Shown: piece after piece, positions 53,468 to 61,956 of the stretch | Layout of the letters: each line of letters opens with the position of its first letter | Position numbering within the stretch: position 1 is the first letter of the stretch | Assembly: GCF_029369745.1 (NCBI RefSeq) | Contig: NZ_CP120210.1 | Coordinates: 7,192,001-7,256,000 of the forward strand | From: Amycolatopsis sp. QT-25 | Lineage (GTDB): Bacteria; Actinomycetota; Actinomycetes; Mycobacteriales; Pseudonocardiaceae | Length of the DNA stretch: 64,000 nucleotides | Direction of reading: 5' to 3' | Program-made: the position numbers and the translations under genes | Notes under the pieces: model-generated | Told to the model about the DNA's origin: nothing | Seen by the model: only the letters and a program-made list of their open reading frames with translations | Database searches by the model: none

Positions 53468-54270
53468 GCGTCACCAATAGCACGCGGTCCGCCGCCACCG
53501 CGCGCCGACCTCCGGACTCGCACGTCCGCGTCAGCGGCATCTCCGGACGGCGGGAGAATCGGGTCGACCGGCTGCGGCCGCGCCCCGCTCTTCGGGGGCC
53601 CAGGCGGCAGATCCAGCAGATTCTCCCGCCACACCCAGGCATCGCCATGGTCGGAGTTCCACCGGATGCGACCGAAGAACAGCTCGAAGTCGACGGTCAC
53701 CGGGTCCATCGCATGCGCGAGAACCAAGGTCTTCCGGAGATCACGCTCGTGGTCCGGAAGCCCCTCCAACGGCGGCAAGCCGGGAATCGCCGTGACCGGG
53801 AACAGGCCACCGTCGTCCTCGGAGTGAGGCTGCCGCGCGACTGTCTGCTTCGTATCGCTCTTCTCCGGCCAGCGAATCTTCTCGACCTGCCCGAATTTGT
53901 ACGAGGCCAGCAGCCATCGCCAGCCATCGACCACCCAGCCAGGAGATCCGTTGAGGTCATATCGGACCACGGTGCCCGCAGGCAGCAACGGTATCGACTG
54001 GAAGTCCCGCCCGGCGATGCCATCCGCCAGCACGTCGCGCCCCACCGATTCCTCACCCGGCTGTGCCGCGAAGTCTCCGCACTGGAAGACCCGGTCGAGA
54101 CGATCCAGCAGGTAGATGTAGGCGTTGTAGCCGATCCAGGACTGCTTGTGGCCACCTGCAGGGTTGTAGTCCTGGCGCACCTGCCGGTAGGCCGACCTGT
54201 GCGCCCAGGCGATGCCGTCCAGCACGCCAGAGCCACGCAGCATGCCCAGGACCTTCGCCTGCTCACTCAT
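53464..54270 (-). CDS. Hypothetical partner of the ImmA/IrrE protein
   Basis: A 268-aa soluble protein. The N-terminal half begins MSEQAKVLGMLRGSGVLDGI and has aromatic-rich segments (SWIGYNAYIYLLDRLDRVFQ); the C-terminal part ends in a disordered Pro/Arg tail. The frame extends upstream to 54522 but crosses the tRNA-like repeat, so ATG 54270 is used. Coupled by ATGA overlap to the protease gene, it could be its substrate or an associated toxin. No family recognised. Confidence 0.7.
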   Translation of the reverse strand: MSEQAKVLGMLRGSGVLDGIAWAHRSAYRQVRQDYNPAGGHKQSWIGYNAYIYLLDRLDRVFQCGDFAAQPGEESVGRDVLADGIAGRDFQSIPLLPAGTVVRYDLNGSPGWVVDGWRWLLASYKFGQVEKIRWPEKSDTKQTVARQPHSEDDGGLFPVTAIPGLPPLEGLPDHERDLRKTLVLAHAMDPVTVDFELFFGRIRWNSDHGDAWVWRENLLDLPPGPPKSGARPQPVDPILPPSGDAADADVRVRRSARGGGGPRAIGDA

Positions 54271-54426
54271 GGGCCCGAACTCTACCCCAATGCAGTATCG
54301 AGCGCTCGAAAATGAACCACGTCGGCGGCCTTCGGCACGGCGAGGGAAACGGAGCCCACCGAGGCTGAAGCAAACGTGAACTACCCGCATTGCACATGAA
54401 GTCGGCAGGTCGAAGACAAAGTAGAA

Positions 54427-54612
54427 CTTGAGCGCCAAGGGGCTCGAACCCCTGACCTTCTGTTTACAAGTCCCCTCCGCCGCACTGTCAGCCGGTGCCA
54501 CGAAGTGTCGAATTTCGACCATCTATGCAGGTCAACGTGGGCTTCTGACTGCGGCGGGTGTCATGCCGTGCCATGTCGTGTCAGGCTCTCCTTCGGCAAC
54601 GGAGCCCAAGCG
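54427..54612 (-). repeat. tRNA-Thr-like 3' half, putative attachment site 1
   Basis: On the minus strand ACTTGTAAACAGAAGGTC and AGGGGTTCGAGCCCCTTGG read like the anticodon loop (TGT), T-arm and acceptor part of a threonine tRNA, but the 5' half is missing. The same 36-bp core, plus GTGTCGAATTTCGACCATC and CTTCGGCAACGGAGCCCA further out, recurs at 61583-61775 in the same orientation. Confidence 0.75.
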
Positions 54613-54676
54613 GAGACGTCACGGCATACGCGAGGAGAGCCTCGGCAGGCGCCCAGCCATTGTCCTGCCAGTCCGT

Positions 54677-54960
54677 TCATCGGCGTGCAAGCTGGCTCGT
54701 CCGGCCCCGCAGGTAGTGCCGAGGTTGGCCGGGAACGTCTCGGTCCGTGCGGCGTGCTGGACCCAAGTTGGTCGTGTCCGGTCGAGATCGGTCCTCGACG
54801 TTGAGCGCGAGGATCTCCTCGGCACGGGCAGTGGTCTCATACAGCAGTGCCCACAGCACCCGGTCGCGCAGCGGGTGGCCGGTGTCACGCAGCACCGGTC
54901 GACGTCGCCGCGCGGCCGGGCGCGCGGGCGCGGTTTGGGCCGCGGGGTACAGGCGAGCAC
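54677..54960 (-). pseudogene. Tyrosine recombinase (integrase) remnant
   Basis: The minus strand contains HPLRDRVLWALLYETTARAE followed by EILALNVED, the Box I (R-x-x-E) region of tyrosine recombinases. The rest of the catalytic domain is replaced by unrelated sequence. It lies just inside attachment site 1, where an integrase gene is expected. Confidence 0.72.
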
Positions 54961-55573
54961 TTACTTCGTCCGGGAGTCGGCGTAGTCCGTTTGATCATCT
55001 GCGGCAATGCGGCCAGGCCCGCTTGGTCGTGGAGGGTGCGAAAAATTTAGGCGGGTACCGCGCGCCAACGAGGTACCCGCCTGATCATCCGAGCGCATGT
55101 CCGGACCCAACCGGAAAGGCGACATGGATGGGGATCTCCTCACGAAGAGGGTGTCCGACCTCCACGGTAAAGGCCCCGGCCGCCCGGTCGCCAGGCGGGT
55201 TGGACGTCCAGGACGCACAAACCCCCGTCCTGGACGCCAACGACTTTTTCGCCGCCGCGCCGTACCTTGTTTCCGCAGGTGAGAGAACCCACTCGAACAA
55301 GGTAATGTGACCTAGGACACTTTTGCTTTTCCGGCGAAAGACCGTCCTGCGCCGTCCTGGACGTGGTCACGGACGGCGGGCCGGTGCACCTTCTGGGACA
55401 TCGGGCCATGATGAACAGGTCGGTCGCGTCACTGTCGGTCCCGGACTCGTTACTTCTCGCTTGGCGGCGCCAAACGCCTCGCGGGTGTCCGGTCTCGGTG
55501 TGTATGGCCGGTGTCGTCCGGACCCAACCTGGAGAGTCCCGCGCGTCTGTGCGCGCGGGGAAGAGGAGTTGCG
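54961..55573. other. Interval without a supported gene
   Basis: About 600 bp before the three-gene module. It contains two hairpins: AGGCGGGTACC (55049-55059) with its complement (55072-55082), and CCCGCGCG (55538-55545) with CGCGCGGG (55552-55559) just upstream of the next gene's ribosome site. Short frames are not recognisable. Confidence 0.5.
55049..55082. terminator. Bidirectional hairpin
   Basis: A perfect 11-bp stem (AGGCGGGTACC and complement) with a 12-nt loop; AAAAATTT lies just to the left, so it could terminate leftward transcripts. Confidence 0.55.
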
Positions 55574-55831
55574 ATGTACGCGATGATCACGCCGAGAGGG
55601 ACCAGAGGGGTTGCCTGCTCGCAGACCGCGGGGGAACAGATCCGCGCGGTGGCGCAGCTGTCGATGCTGCTGGTGTTCGTGCTGGTGCTGCTGCTGCACG
55701 GGTTCGACCCGCAGACCGCGGTGGCGACGGCGGCGGCCACGGCGGTGGTCGCCCTGTGGGGCGGGCCGGTCACGTCGGCCGCGCTTGCGCGGCGGCTGCC
55801 GGGGTTCGGCGAACCGGCCGGTGCGCGATGA
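55574..55831 (+). CDS. Small two-helix membrane protein, first gene of a module
   Basis: An 85-aa protein with two membrane helices (LSMLLVFVLVLLLHG and TAVATAAATAVVALWGG) separated by a short FDPQ loop. GAGGAG precedes the ATG, with a hairpin (55538-55559) just upstream. It overlaps the next gene by 4 bp (ATGA). Not recognised; Spd-like transfer proteins are one possibility. Confidence 0.7.
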   Translation: MYAMITPRGTRGVACSQTAGEQIRAVAQLSMLLVFVLVLLLHGFDPQTAVATAAATAVVALWGGPVTSAALARRLPGFGEPAGAR

Positions 55832-56736
55832 GCACCCCGCAGTCGTTCTCGCAGCCGGAACAGTCTGGGCCGCCGAAGGCATCGTTGCGGCTGGTGCAGG
55901 ACAAGCCGGTCCGTGCGCAGCGAGGACCGTCGCCGGCGTCGTTCCGGGCAGAGGATGCGGCCACGGCCAAGGAGTTCTGCGGGCTGCTGGACGAGCTGCG
56001 CAAGTGGGTCGAGATCTCCTTCATGACCATGCAGCGCCTGACCGACAAGAGACTGTCCAAGTCGCGCGCGCACCAGATCGTGCACGCCGATCACCTGCCC
56101 AGCCCCGAGGACCTGACCCTGTTCCTCGAGGCGTGCAACGTCACCGCCGAAGAAGCTAATCGGTGGCGGAGCGGCGCGAACCGCGTCCTCAACGGCCCGC
56201 CGCGGGAGACCGTGTTCGAGACCCTGCCGCGGCGCCTGGCACCGGTCCCCCCGCCTGCGGCACCAGAGCCGGAACCGCAGTCCCCGCCCGAGCAGACAGC
56301 GCAACCCGTGTCCGCACCGTGGCCTCCCGCACCGTGGCCTCCCGGCGCGGGGGCGGCGGGGACACCACCTCCCCCGCAGGCGGCGCCGTTGTCGGTCGCG
56401 CCGCCGCAGTTCGCGACGCCGGTCCCAGCGGGCGCGAAGGTGCCGATGATGGTGACCATGCGGGCGCTGATGGTGTTCACGCTGGTGGTGTTGCTGCTCA
56501 CCGGCGCCGTCACGACGCTGTGGCTGATGCGGGTCCCCAGCGAGCTGATCATGACGATGCTCGCGGTCATCGCCATCTCGGTGTCGGGCTGGCTGCTGTC
56601 GCTGCGCTGGCGCTGGCAACTGCTGGCCGAGCAGCGGAAGGGGGATCGCCACTCCCCGCCTTACCTCGTCCAGGCCGATCCCGAAGAGGTTTTCGGCACG
56701 GACGCGAAGACCGCTCCCCCGGTCATCGGCCTGTAG
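55828..56736 (+). CDS. HTH protein with Pro-rich linker and C-terminal membrane helices
   Basis: A 302-aa protein. Residues about 48-115 form a helix-turn-helix-like domain (MTMQRLTDKRLSKSRAHQIV, then LTLFLEACNVTAEEANRWRS). A long Pro/Ala linker (about 125-200) follows, then two membrane helices (ALMVFTLVVLLLTGAVTTLW and MTMLAVIAISVSGWLLSL) and a cytoplasmic tail. A DNA-binding domain tethered to the membrane suggests a signalling role. It is coupled to both neighbours. Confidence 0.75.
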   Translation: MSTPQSFSQPEQSGPPKASLRLVQDKPVRAQRGPSPASFRAEDAATAKEFCGLLDELRKWVEISFMTMQRLTDKRLSKSRAHQIVHADHLPSPEDLTLFLEACNVTAEEANRWRSGANRVLNGPPRETVFETLPRRLAPVPPPAAPEPEPQSPPEQTAQPVSAPWPPAPWPPGAGAAGTPPPPQAAPLSVAPPQFATPVPAGAKVPMMVTMRALMVFTLVVLLLTGAVTTLWLMRVPSELIMTMLAVIAISVSGWLLSLRWRWQLLAEQRKGDRHSPPYLVQADPEEVFGTDAKTAPPVIGL

Positions 56737-56744
56737 CAGCGGCC

Positions 56745-57926
56745 GTGGTCGGACGTATCCGCATCCTGCCGCGGCGTCGCCGGCCTGGTGACGCCGCGGC
56801 CCGGGACGCCCAGCCCCAGCAAACCGAGGACAGCGTTCCCGCGGCGCCGAGCCTGTGGGACGACTACCTCGCCCGCCCACCCGCGCCCGCCGACGACGAA
56901 ACCCGCTGGCTCGGCGAGGCCGAGGACGGCGACACCGACGCCATGTTCGCCCTCTCCCAGCTCTATGAGACCGACGGCCGCGCCGCCGACGCCGCGACCT
57001 GGCGCCACCGCGCCGCCACAGCCGGGCACCCCGCGGCGATGGCCGCCGAGGCCTATCTGCACGACCAGCGAGGCTCCACCGGCGAAGCCCGTTTCTGGTG
57101 GCGCCAGGCCGCGGAACACGGCGACCTGCACGCCCGGTACTCCCTCGCCCTCCTGCTCGAACGCGACGGCGAGACCGACGAAGCCGAAACCTGGTACCTG
57201 GCCGCCGCCCAAGACGACCACGTCCTGGCCCAAGCCCAGCTCGCCTACCTGCTGCACCAGCGCGGTGATGAGCAGGACGCGGACTACTGGTGGCACCGCG
57301 CCGCCGAACACGACCACCTCACCGCCCTCTACAACCTCGGCGCCCGCGCCCTGGAAGACAACCGCCCCCGCGACGCCGAAACCTGGTGGCACCGCGCCGC
57401 CGACCTCGGCCACCTCGACTCCACCCTGCGGCTGGCATCCCTGCTGGCCGGAGAACAGGACGAACGAGCCGAGCACTGGTGGGAACGCATCGCTGACCAC
57501 CACCCCTACGCCGCACGGCAGGCCGCGGTGACGCGAAAGCGGAAACGCCGCCGCGGCATCGCCGAAGACCAGGATCTCAGCCCCGCCGCCCGGACCTGGA
57601 AACTCCAAGCCAGGCACGGCGACACCGACGCGATGTTCCAGCTTGCCTTGTACTACCAGGAAAACCGGCAGCCAGAACACGCCAACACCTGGCTGCTGTC
57701 CGCGCTCCACGCGGGCAGCACCGCCGTGCTCGCCTACCTCGACTACGTCCACGACCGGGCCGAACACATCATGACCGGCCGCCCCCCGCCCTGCGAGCAC
57801 GTCGAACAGACGAGAACCCAGCGGAACCACCAACCCAGCACCGACATCCTGACCACACGCACCGCCGAGATCATGATCCACTGCCGGATCCAGTGCGAGA
57901 CACGCTCGCCCTACCTCAGCCACTGA
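56745..57926 (+). CDS. Sel1-type repeat protein, third gene of the module
   Basis: A 393-aa protein made of Sel1/TPR-like helical repeats of about 36 residues (GDTDAMFALSQLYETDGRAA, RFWWRQAAEHGDLHARYSLA, DADYWWHRAAEHDHLTALYN, ETWWHRAADLGHLDSTLRLA) between about 50 and 350. These act as protein-interaction scaffolds. GTG 56745 starts 8 bp after the previous stop. The C-terminal tail is polar. Confidence 0.82.
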   Translation: MVGRIRILPRRRRPGDAAARDAQPQQTEDSVPAAPSLWDDYLARPPAPADDETRWLGEAEDGDTDAMFALSQLYETDGRAADAATWRHRAATAGHPAAMAAEAYLHDQRGSTGEARFWWRQAAEHGDLHARYSLALLLERDGETDEAETWYLAAAQDDHVLAQAQLAYLLHQRGDEQDADYWWHRAAEHDHLTALYNLGARALEDNRPRDAETWWHRAADLGHLDSTLRLASLLAGEQDERAEHWWERIADHHPYAARQAAVTRKRKRRRGIAEDQDLSPAARTWKLQARHGDTDAMFQLALYYQENRQPEHANTWLLSALHAGSTAVLAYLDYVHDRAEHIMTGRPPPCEHVEQTRTQRNHQPSTDILTTRTAEIMIHCRIQCETRSPYLSH

Positions 57927-58161
57927 AGCCCCCGACGTTGCCACGACCGACGGACAAGAGGATCAAGCGGGACTGCAACGTGCAATCGGGTGATGACCGG
58001 CTCCTCAGCAAGTTCGAGGCCCCGGTCCTCGTCGCCAGCGAACGGTTTCCCGATCTGCCCCTTGCCCGTCGGCATCGCGCCCATCGAGGTCGCCTACTTC
58101 AGGTTGACGCGTATTCCGGTGGCTCCCAGTAACACGAGACTCCGGTTTGCGGCTATCGATC

Positions 58162-58780
58162 ATGAATCGATCAGGCAAGGGCTCTCATGCAGCCAAGACG
58201 ATCGCCTTCTTCGATCACAAGGGCGGCGTTGGAAAGACCACGATGTTGTTCGATGTTGCGATCGAGATGGGGCGGCTCGGTCGCAAGGTTCTTATGGTGG
58301 ATCTGGACGCCCAGGCCAACTTGACTGCCATCACCCTCGAAGAGGAACGGCTCTCTCGGCTCTACCCGCCACCACCGAAGATCAGCCCCGAAACGGTCGC
58401 CGGAGCGTTCGCACCACTGGTTGGTGGCTCGGGAGATGTAGCCACTCCTTCAGCTCTGGAGGTACGACCAGATCGAGTCTGGCTCCGGCCAGGCGACATC
58501 CAGCTGTCGGCCTTCGAAGCGATCCTCCCGAGCGCCTGGACAGAGTCCCTGGCAGGTAACGAGCGCGGGTTTCGGGTCACTAGTGCTGACATCTGATCTG
58601 TTTCGCTACGCGCCCTCCCCAGCGTAGGGCAGAGCTTGGATACCTGGATTCGCCAATGGACGACCGCTAATTCAGTCGCTCCGGCGTTGCCCTTCCCGCT
58701 GCCGCGCGGCCTACCAAAGGTGCTGGGTTACGTCTCCCAGCAGTTCAACATCTACAGAGGCGGGGCAACGCAAGCCCCGC
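58162..58780 (+). pseudogene. parA: Broken ParA-type ATPase
   Basis: The first 145 codons encode a ParA/MinD-type ATPase with the deviant Walker A in FFDHKGGVGKTTMLFDVAIE and the Asp strand VLMVDLDAQANLT. The frame then stops at 58596. From 58636 a different frame continues LPRGLPKVLGYVSQQFNIYR and GGATQ, the next conserved part of the same family, and this in turn breaks at about 58780. The gene is therefore interrupted and cannot make a full product. Confidence 0.8.
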
Positions 58781-58830
58781 CGGAGCTTGTTGCCGGCTGT
58801 CCCGCATGGGCCTCCGGTCCTGTACATACT

Positions 58831-58843
58831 AGTTGTTACAATT
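58831..58843. promoter_or_regulatory. Operator-like dyad before tetR
   Basis: AGTTGTTACAATT is an imperfect 13-bp palindrome. TACAAT (58837-58842) inside it makes a good -10 seven nt before the ATG, so the tetR mRNA would be leaderless and self-repressed. Confidence 0.5.
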
Positions 58844-58848
58844 ACAGC

Positions 58849-59427
58849 ATGGACTCACGGGGCCGGTTGACGGGTGCGATGGCGGAGCTGCTGTGGGAGC
58901 GGGGCTACGCCGCGACGAGCCCGCGGGACGTGATGGCGCGCGCGGGGGTCGGGCAGGGCAGCATGTACCACCACTTCGCGGGGAAGCACGAGCTCGCCGT
59001 CGAGGCCTTGTCGATGGTCGCCACGGACCTGACGGGCGAGTCGTCGTTGCTGGATGGCGAGGGCTCGCCGCTGGAGCGGATGAAGCGCTACCTCTCGTTG
59101 CCGCGACCGGGCACGCGGGGCTGCCGGGTGGGACGGATGACGCAAGACCCGCAGGTCGTCGCGGACGCCCAGCTCATCACGATCGTCGCCGACGCCTTCG
59201 AGACGATGCTGGCCCGGTGGGAACAGACGATCGCCGAGGCGATCGCGGCCGGTGAGCTGCCGGCGAGCACCGTGCCGGCCGACCTCGCCCGGACGTTGGC
59301 CGCGGTCATCCAGGGCGGCTACGTCCTCGCCCGCGCGCAGGGCGACCAGGCCCCGATGGAAGCCGCGATCCGCGGCGCGATCGGTCTGGTCGACGCCGCA
59401 CACGCCACCACAGCCGCCGACCACTGA
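58849..59427 (+). CDS. TetR family transcriptional regulator
   Basis: A 192-aa TetR regulator. The DNA-binding region is AMAELLWERGYAATSPRDVM then ARAGVGQGSMYHHFAGKHEL; the C-terminal domain is of the TetR_C_33-like type with GTRGCRVGRMTQDPQVVA. ATG 58849 is used with no ribosome site (leaderless). The GAPDH gene follows 37 bp downstream on the same strand, so the two form an operon controlled by this repressor. Confidence 0.9.
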   Translation: MDSRGRLTGAMAELLWERGYAATSPRDVMARAGVGQGSMYHHFAGKHELAVEALSMVATDLTGESSLLDGEGSPLERMKRYLSLPRPGTRGCRVGRMTQDPQVVADAQLITIVADAFETMLARWEQTIAEAIAAGELPASTVPADLARTLAAVIQGGYVLARAQGDQAPMEAAIRGAIGLVDAAHATTAADH

Positions 59428-59464
59428 CCACCGACATTGACCCATCGCGAGAAGGAGACCACTC

Positions 59465-60460
59465 ATGACCGTTCGGATCGGAATCAACGGCTTCGGCCGC
59501 ATCGGCCGCAGCTACCTGCGCGCCGCGTTGCGCAGTCGAGCGGATGTCGAGGTCGTCGCGATCAACGACATCGCCGACGCCACGACCCTCGCCACTCTCT
59601 TGGAGTGGGACTCGATCGCCGGGCACCTGGACGGCGTGCAGGTCGAGGACGACGCGATCCTCATCGACGGCGCACGCATCCGCGTCACCGCCGAGCGCGA
59701 ACCCGCCCGCATCCCCTGGGGTGAGGATCATGTCGACGTCGTCATCGAGTCCACCGGCCGGTTCACCGACTCCGCGAGTGCCCGGCGGCATCTGACGGCG
59801 GGAGCGCGCAAGGTCCTCATCTCCGCGCCCGCCGACGGCGAGGTGCCCGCGCTGGTGCTGGGCGTCAACGACGACACCCTCGACGTGACCCAGGAGGTGT
59901 TCTCCAACGGCTCCTGCACCACCAACTGCCTCGCCCCGATGGCCAAGGTGCTGCACGATGCGTTCGGCATCGAGTCCGGCCTGATGACGACCATCCACGC
60001 CTACACCAGCGACCAGCGCCTCCACGACGCCCCGCACGGCGACCTCCGTCGAGCCCGCGCCGCCGCCCTGTCCACGATCCCCACGTCCTCCGGCGCGGCG
60101 AAGACGATCGGACGTATCATCCCCGAGCTCGACGGCAAGCTCACCGCCGTCTCCCTCCGCGTACCCGTCCCCGTCGGGTCGATCACCGACCTGACCGCCA
60201 AGCTCACCCGCCCCGCCACCGTCGAAGAGGTCAACGAGGCATTCCGCGCCGCAGCAGCGACTCCCACGCTGTCGACGTATCTCGCCTACTCCGAGGCACC
60301 CCTCGTCTCCGCCGACATCGTCGGGAACCCACACTCCGCGATCTTCGACGCACCCCTCACCCAAGTCGTCGGCGACCAGGTCAAGATCTTCGCCTGGTAC
60401 GACAACGAATGGGGCTTCTCCCACCGACTCATCGAACTCTCCCAGCGCATCGCCGCATAG
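59465..60460 (+). CDS. gap: Type I glyceraldehyde-3-phosphate dehydrogenase, accessory copy
   Basis: A 331-aa GAPDH. The NAD-binding start is RIGINGFGRIGRSYLRA, the catalytic Cys is C151 in SNGSCTTNCLAP and the His is H178 in TTIHAYTSDQ; the last helix WYDNEWGFSHRLIEL is intact. It has the usual length. AGAAGGAGACC precedes the ATG. A second GAPDH with its own TetR regulator in a mobile region suggests resistance to a GAPDH poison or a role in arsenate handling, rather than housekeeping glycolysis. No ArsJ-type exporter is adjacent. Confidence 0.92.
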   Translation: MTVRIGINGFGRIGRSYLRAALRSRADVEVVAINDIADATTLATLLEWDSIAGHLDGVQVEDDAILIDGARIRVTAEREPARIPWGEDHVDVVIESTGRFTDSASARRHLTAGARKVLISAPADGEVPALVLGVNDDTLDVTQEVFSNGSCTTNCLAPMAKVLHDAFGIESGLMTTIHAYTSDQRLHDAPHGDLRRARAAALSTIPTSSGAAKTIGRIIPELDGKLTAVSLRVPVPVGSITDLTAKLTRPATVEEVNEAFRAAAATPTLSTYLAYSEAPLVSADIVGNPHSAIFDAPLTQVVGDQVKIFAWYDNEWGFSHRLIELSQRIAA

Positions 60461-60587
60461 AACACCGACACAACGCAAACCGGACCGGGCGGAAGCGTCG
60501 AGAACTCGCTTCCTCCCTGCACGAGCCACTCACCGAGCCGTACGCCATTCCCATGTCCGGGGTTCCCACCTCTGCCGATATCGCGGA

Positions 60588-61520
60588 GTCGATCGGCGCG
60601 AACGGCAGCATCTCCGTCAGCTCCGCCTTCAACGCCCGCGCCTCGTCCGGGACGTCCTCGGCGGTCAACGGTGAATCACCAGATTCCCCGGCCGCCAGGA
60701 CCTCCTCCAGCTCGCCGAGTGCCTCGCCCAGCTCGTCCTCGGCCGCGGCGAGCGCCCGGTCCGGGTGGGCGGGTTCGCCGACCAGCTGGCAGAACTCCGC
60801 CCGCTGCCCGTCCCACTTGTCCGGGGTGAGCAGGGAGGCGGCCGGATCCGAGTAGTGGCGGCTGCCCGGCACGAACACGTCCCCGGCGCGCAGCCCGTCC
60901 CGCAACGCCGGCAGCGTGCACAGCTCCCAGTAGTGCCGGTAAGCGTTGTTGTCGCCCGACTTTTTCACAGTCTTCAGATAGCCGCGCCACCGCGCGGGCA
61001 CGAACCCCTCCGGCGCGCCGGAGGGGACCCGGCGGCGGCGGTGGCGTTCAGGCCGCGCAGGATGCCCACCGCCTCCAGCAGTCCGGTCGCGGCGGTGCCG
61101 CCGGCAAATGGCACCGCGGCCAGGACCTGCGGGGTGGACTGGCGCAGGTATCCGTAGGAGCCGTCCAGGGCGGCGAGATGCCCATGATCGCGCGGCAATC
61201 GGGGTGTGGCCTGCGCGACCGCAGCCGGGGACAGCCGATCCGGTCTCCCCGGATCAGGCCGCCGATCTGCTCGTCGCTGATCTGCGGGTCGGTGATGATG
61301 GCCAACAGATCGTCCAGCAGCGCTTGGCGGTCCTCACCAGACTTGCCGCGCTCGGCGAGCGCGTCGCACATCTTGCGTTCGGCTTTGCTCTCCCGCACCG
61401 AGATCGCCTGATCGAACAGCTGCACGACCTCGTCGAGCACCTCGGTCGCCGACTGCGCCAGCAGGATCGGGTACCGGCGCTGCGGATCCTGGCGCTCCAG
61501 CGCCTGCCCAATGGCGCCGA
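60588..61520 (-). pseudogene. Frameshifted Tn3-family transposase fragment
   Basis: Minus-strand pieces of a Tn3-family TnpA follow in order in several frames: RQDPQRRYPILLAQSATEVL, then LDEVVQLFDQAISVRESKAE, then GYLRQSTPQVLAAVPFAGGT, then WRGYLKTVKKSGDNNAYRHY and LTAEDVPDEARALKAELTEM. The match ends at MLPFAPI (about 60588); the catalytic C-terminal half is missing. At least two frameshifts are needed. Confidence 0.85.
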
Positions 61521-61582
61521 GAAAACGTGAACAAGACTTCTAAAAAGCGAGATATCAGCAGGTCAGAAGCTATCTGACCTTG

Positions 61583-61775
61583 AGCCGCCAAGGGGGCTCG
61601 AACCCCTGACCTTCTGTTTACAAGTCCCCTCCGCTGCCGTGTCAGCCGATATCGCAAAGTGTCGAATTTCGACCATCTATGCAGGTCAGCGCGAGTCTTG
61701 CGTTACATCCACGTGCCAGGCTGTATCGGGCCGTGTCGGGCTCTACTTCGGCAACGGAGCCCAATCGGAGACGGC
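61583..61775 (-). repeat. tRNA-Thr-like 3' half, putative attachment site 2
   Basis: The second copy of the 54427-54612 sequence. The 35-bp block around TTCTGTTTACAAGTCCCCTC is identical, GTGTCGAATTTCGACCATCT recurs at the same spacing, and CTTCGGCAACGGAGCCCA lies further out. On the minus strand it reads TTCGAGCCCCCTTGGCGGCT, a slightly different acceptor end from copy 1. Confidence 0.75.
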
Positions 61776-61956
61776 GCAAGCGCGGCCTCGCTGCTGTACA
61801 GCGGCTCCCTGCCACCTACGAGACCCCAGTTTTACCCGGCAGGGTCACTGGGTGACGCTGGAGCGCTGGCCGATGATGGCGAAATCGGTCACATGAAATG
61901 CCCAGTGGCGTCCTCCGGGCAGGTAGACCACCAGAGGTACCGCTCAGGAGGCTTAG

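Noticed and set aside
54427..54520. A complete tRNA gene
   Set aside because: The T-arm and anticodon loop look real, but no D-arm or 5' acceptor strand that pairs with the 3' end is present in either copy.
58762..58784. A terminator hairpin (GGCGGGGC and complement) after the broken parA
   Set aside because: The stem is real, but there is no T-tract and it lies within the surviving coding similarity of parA, so a terminator role is not supported.
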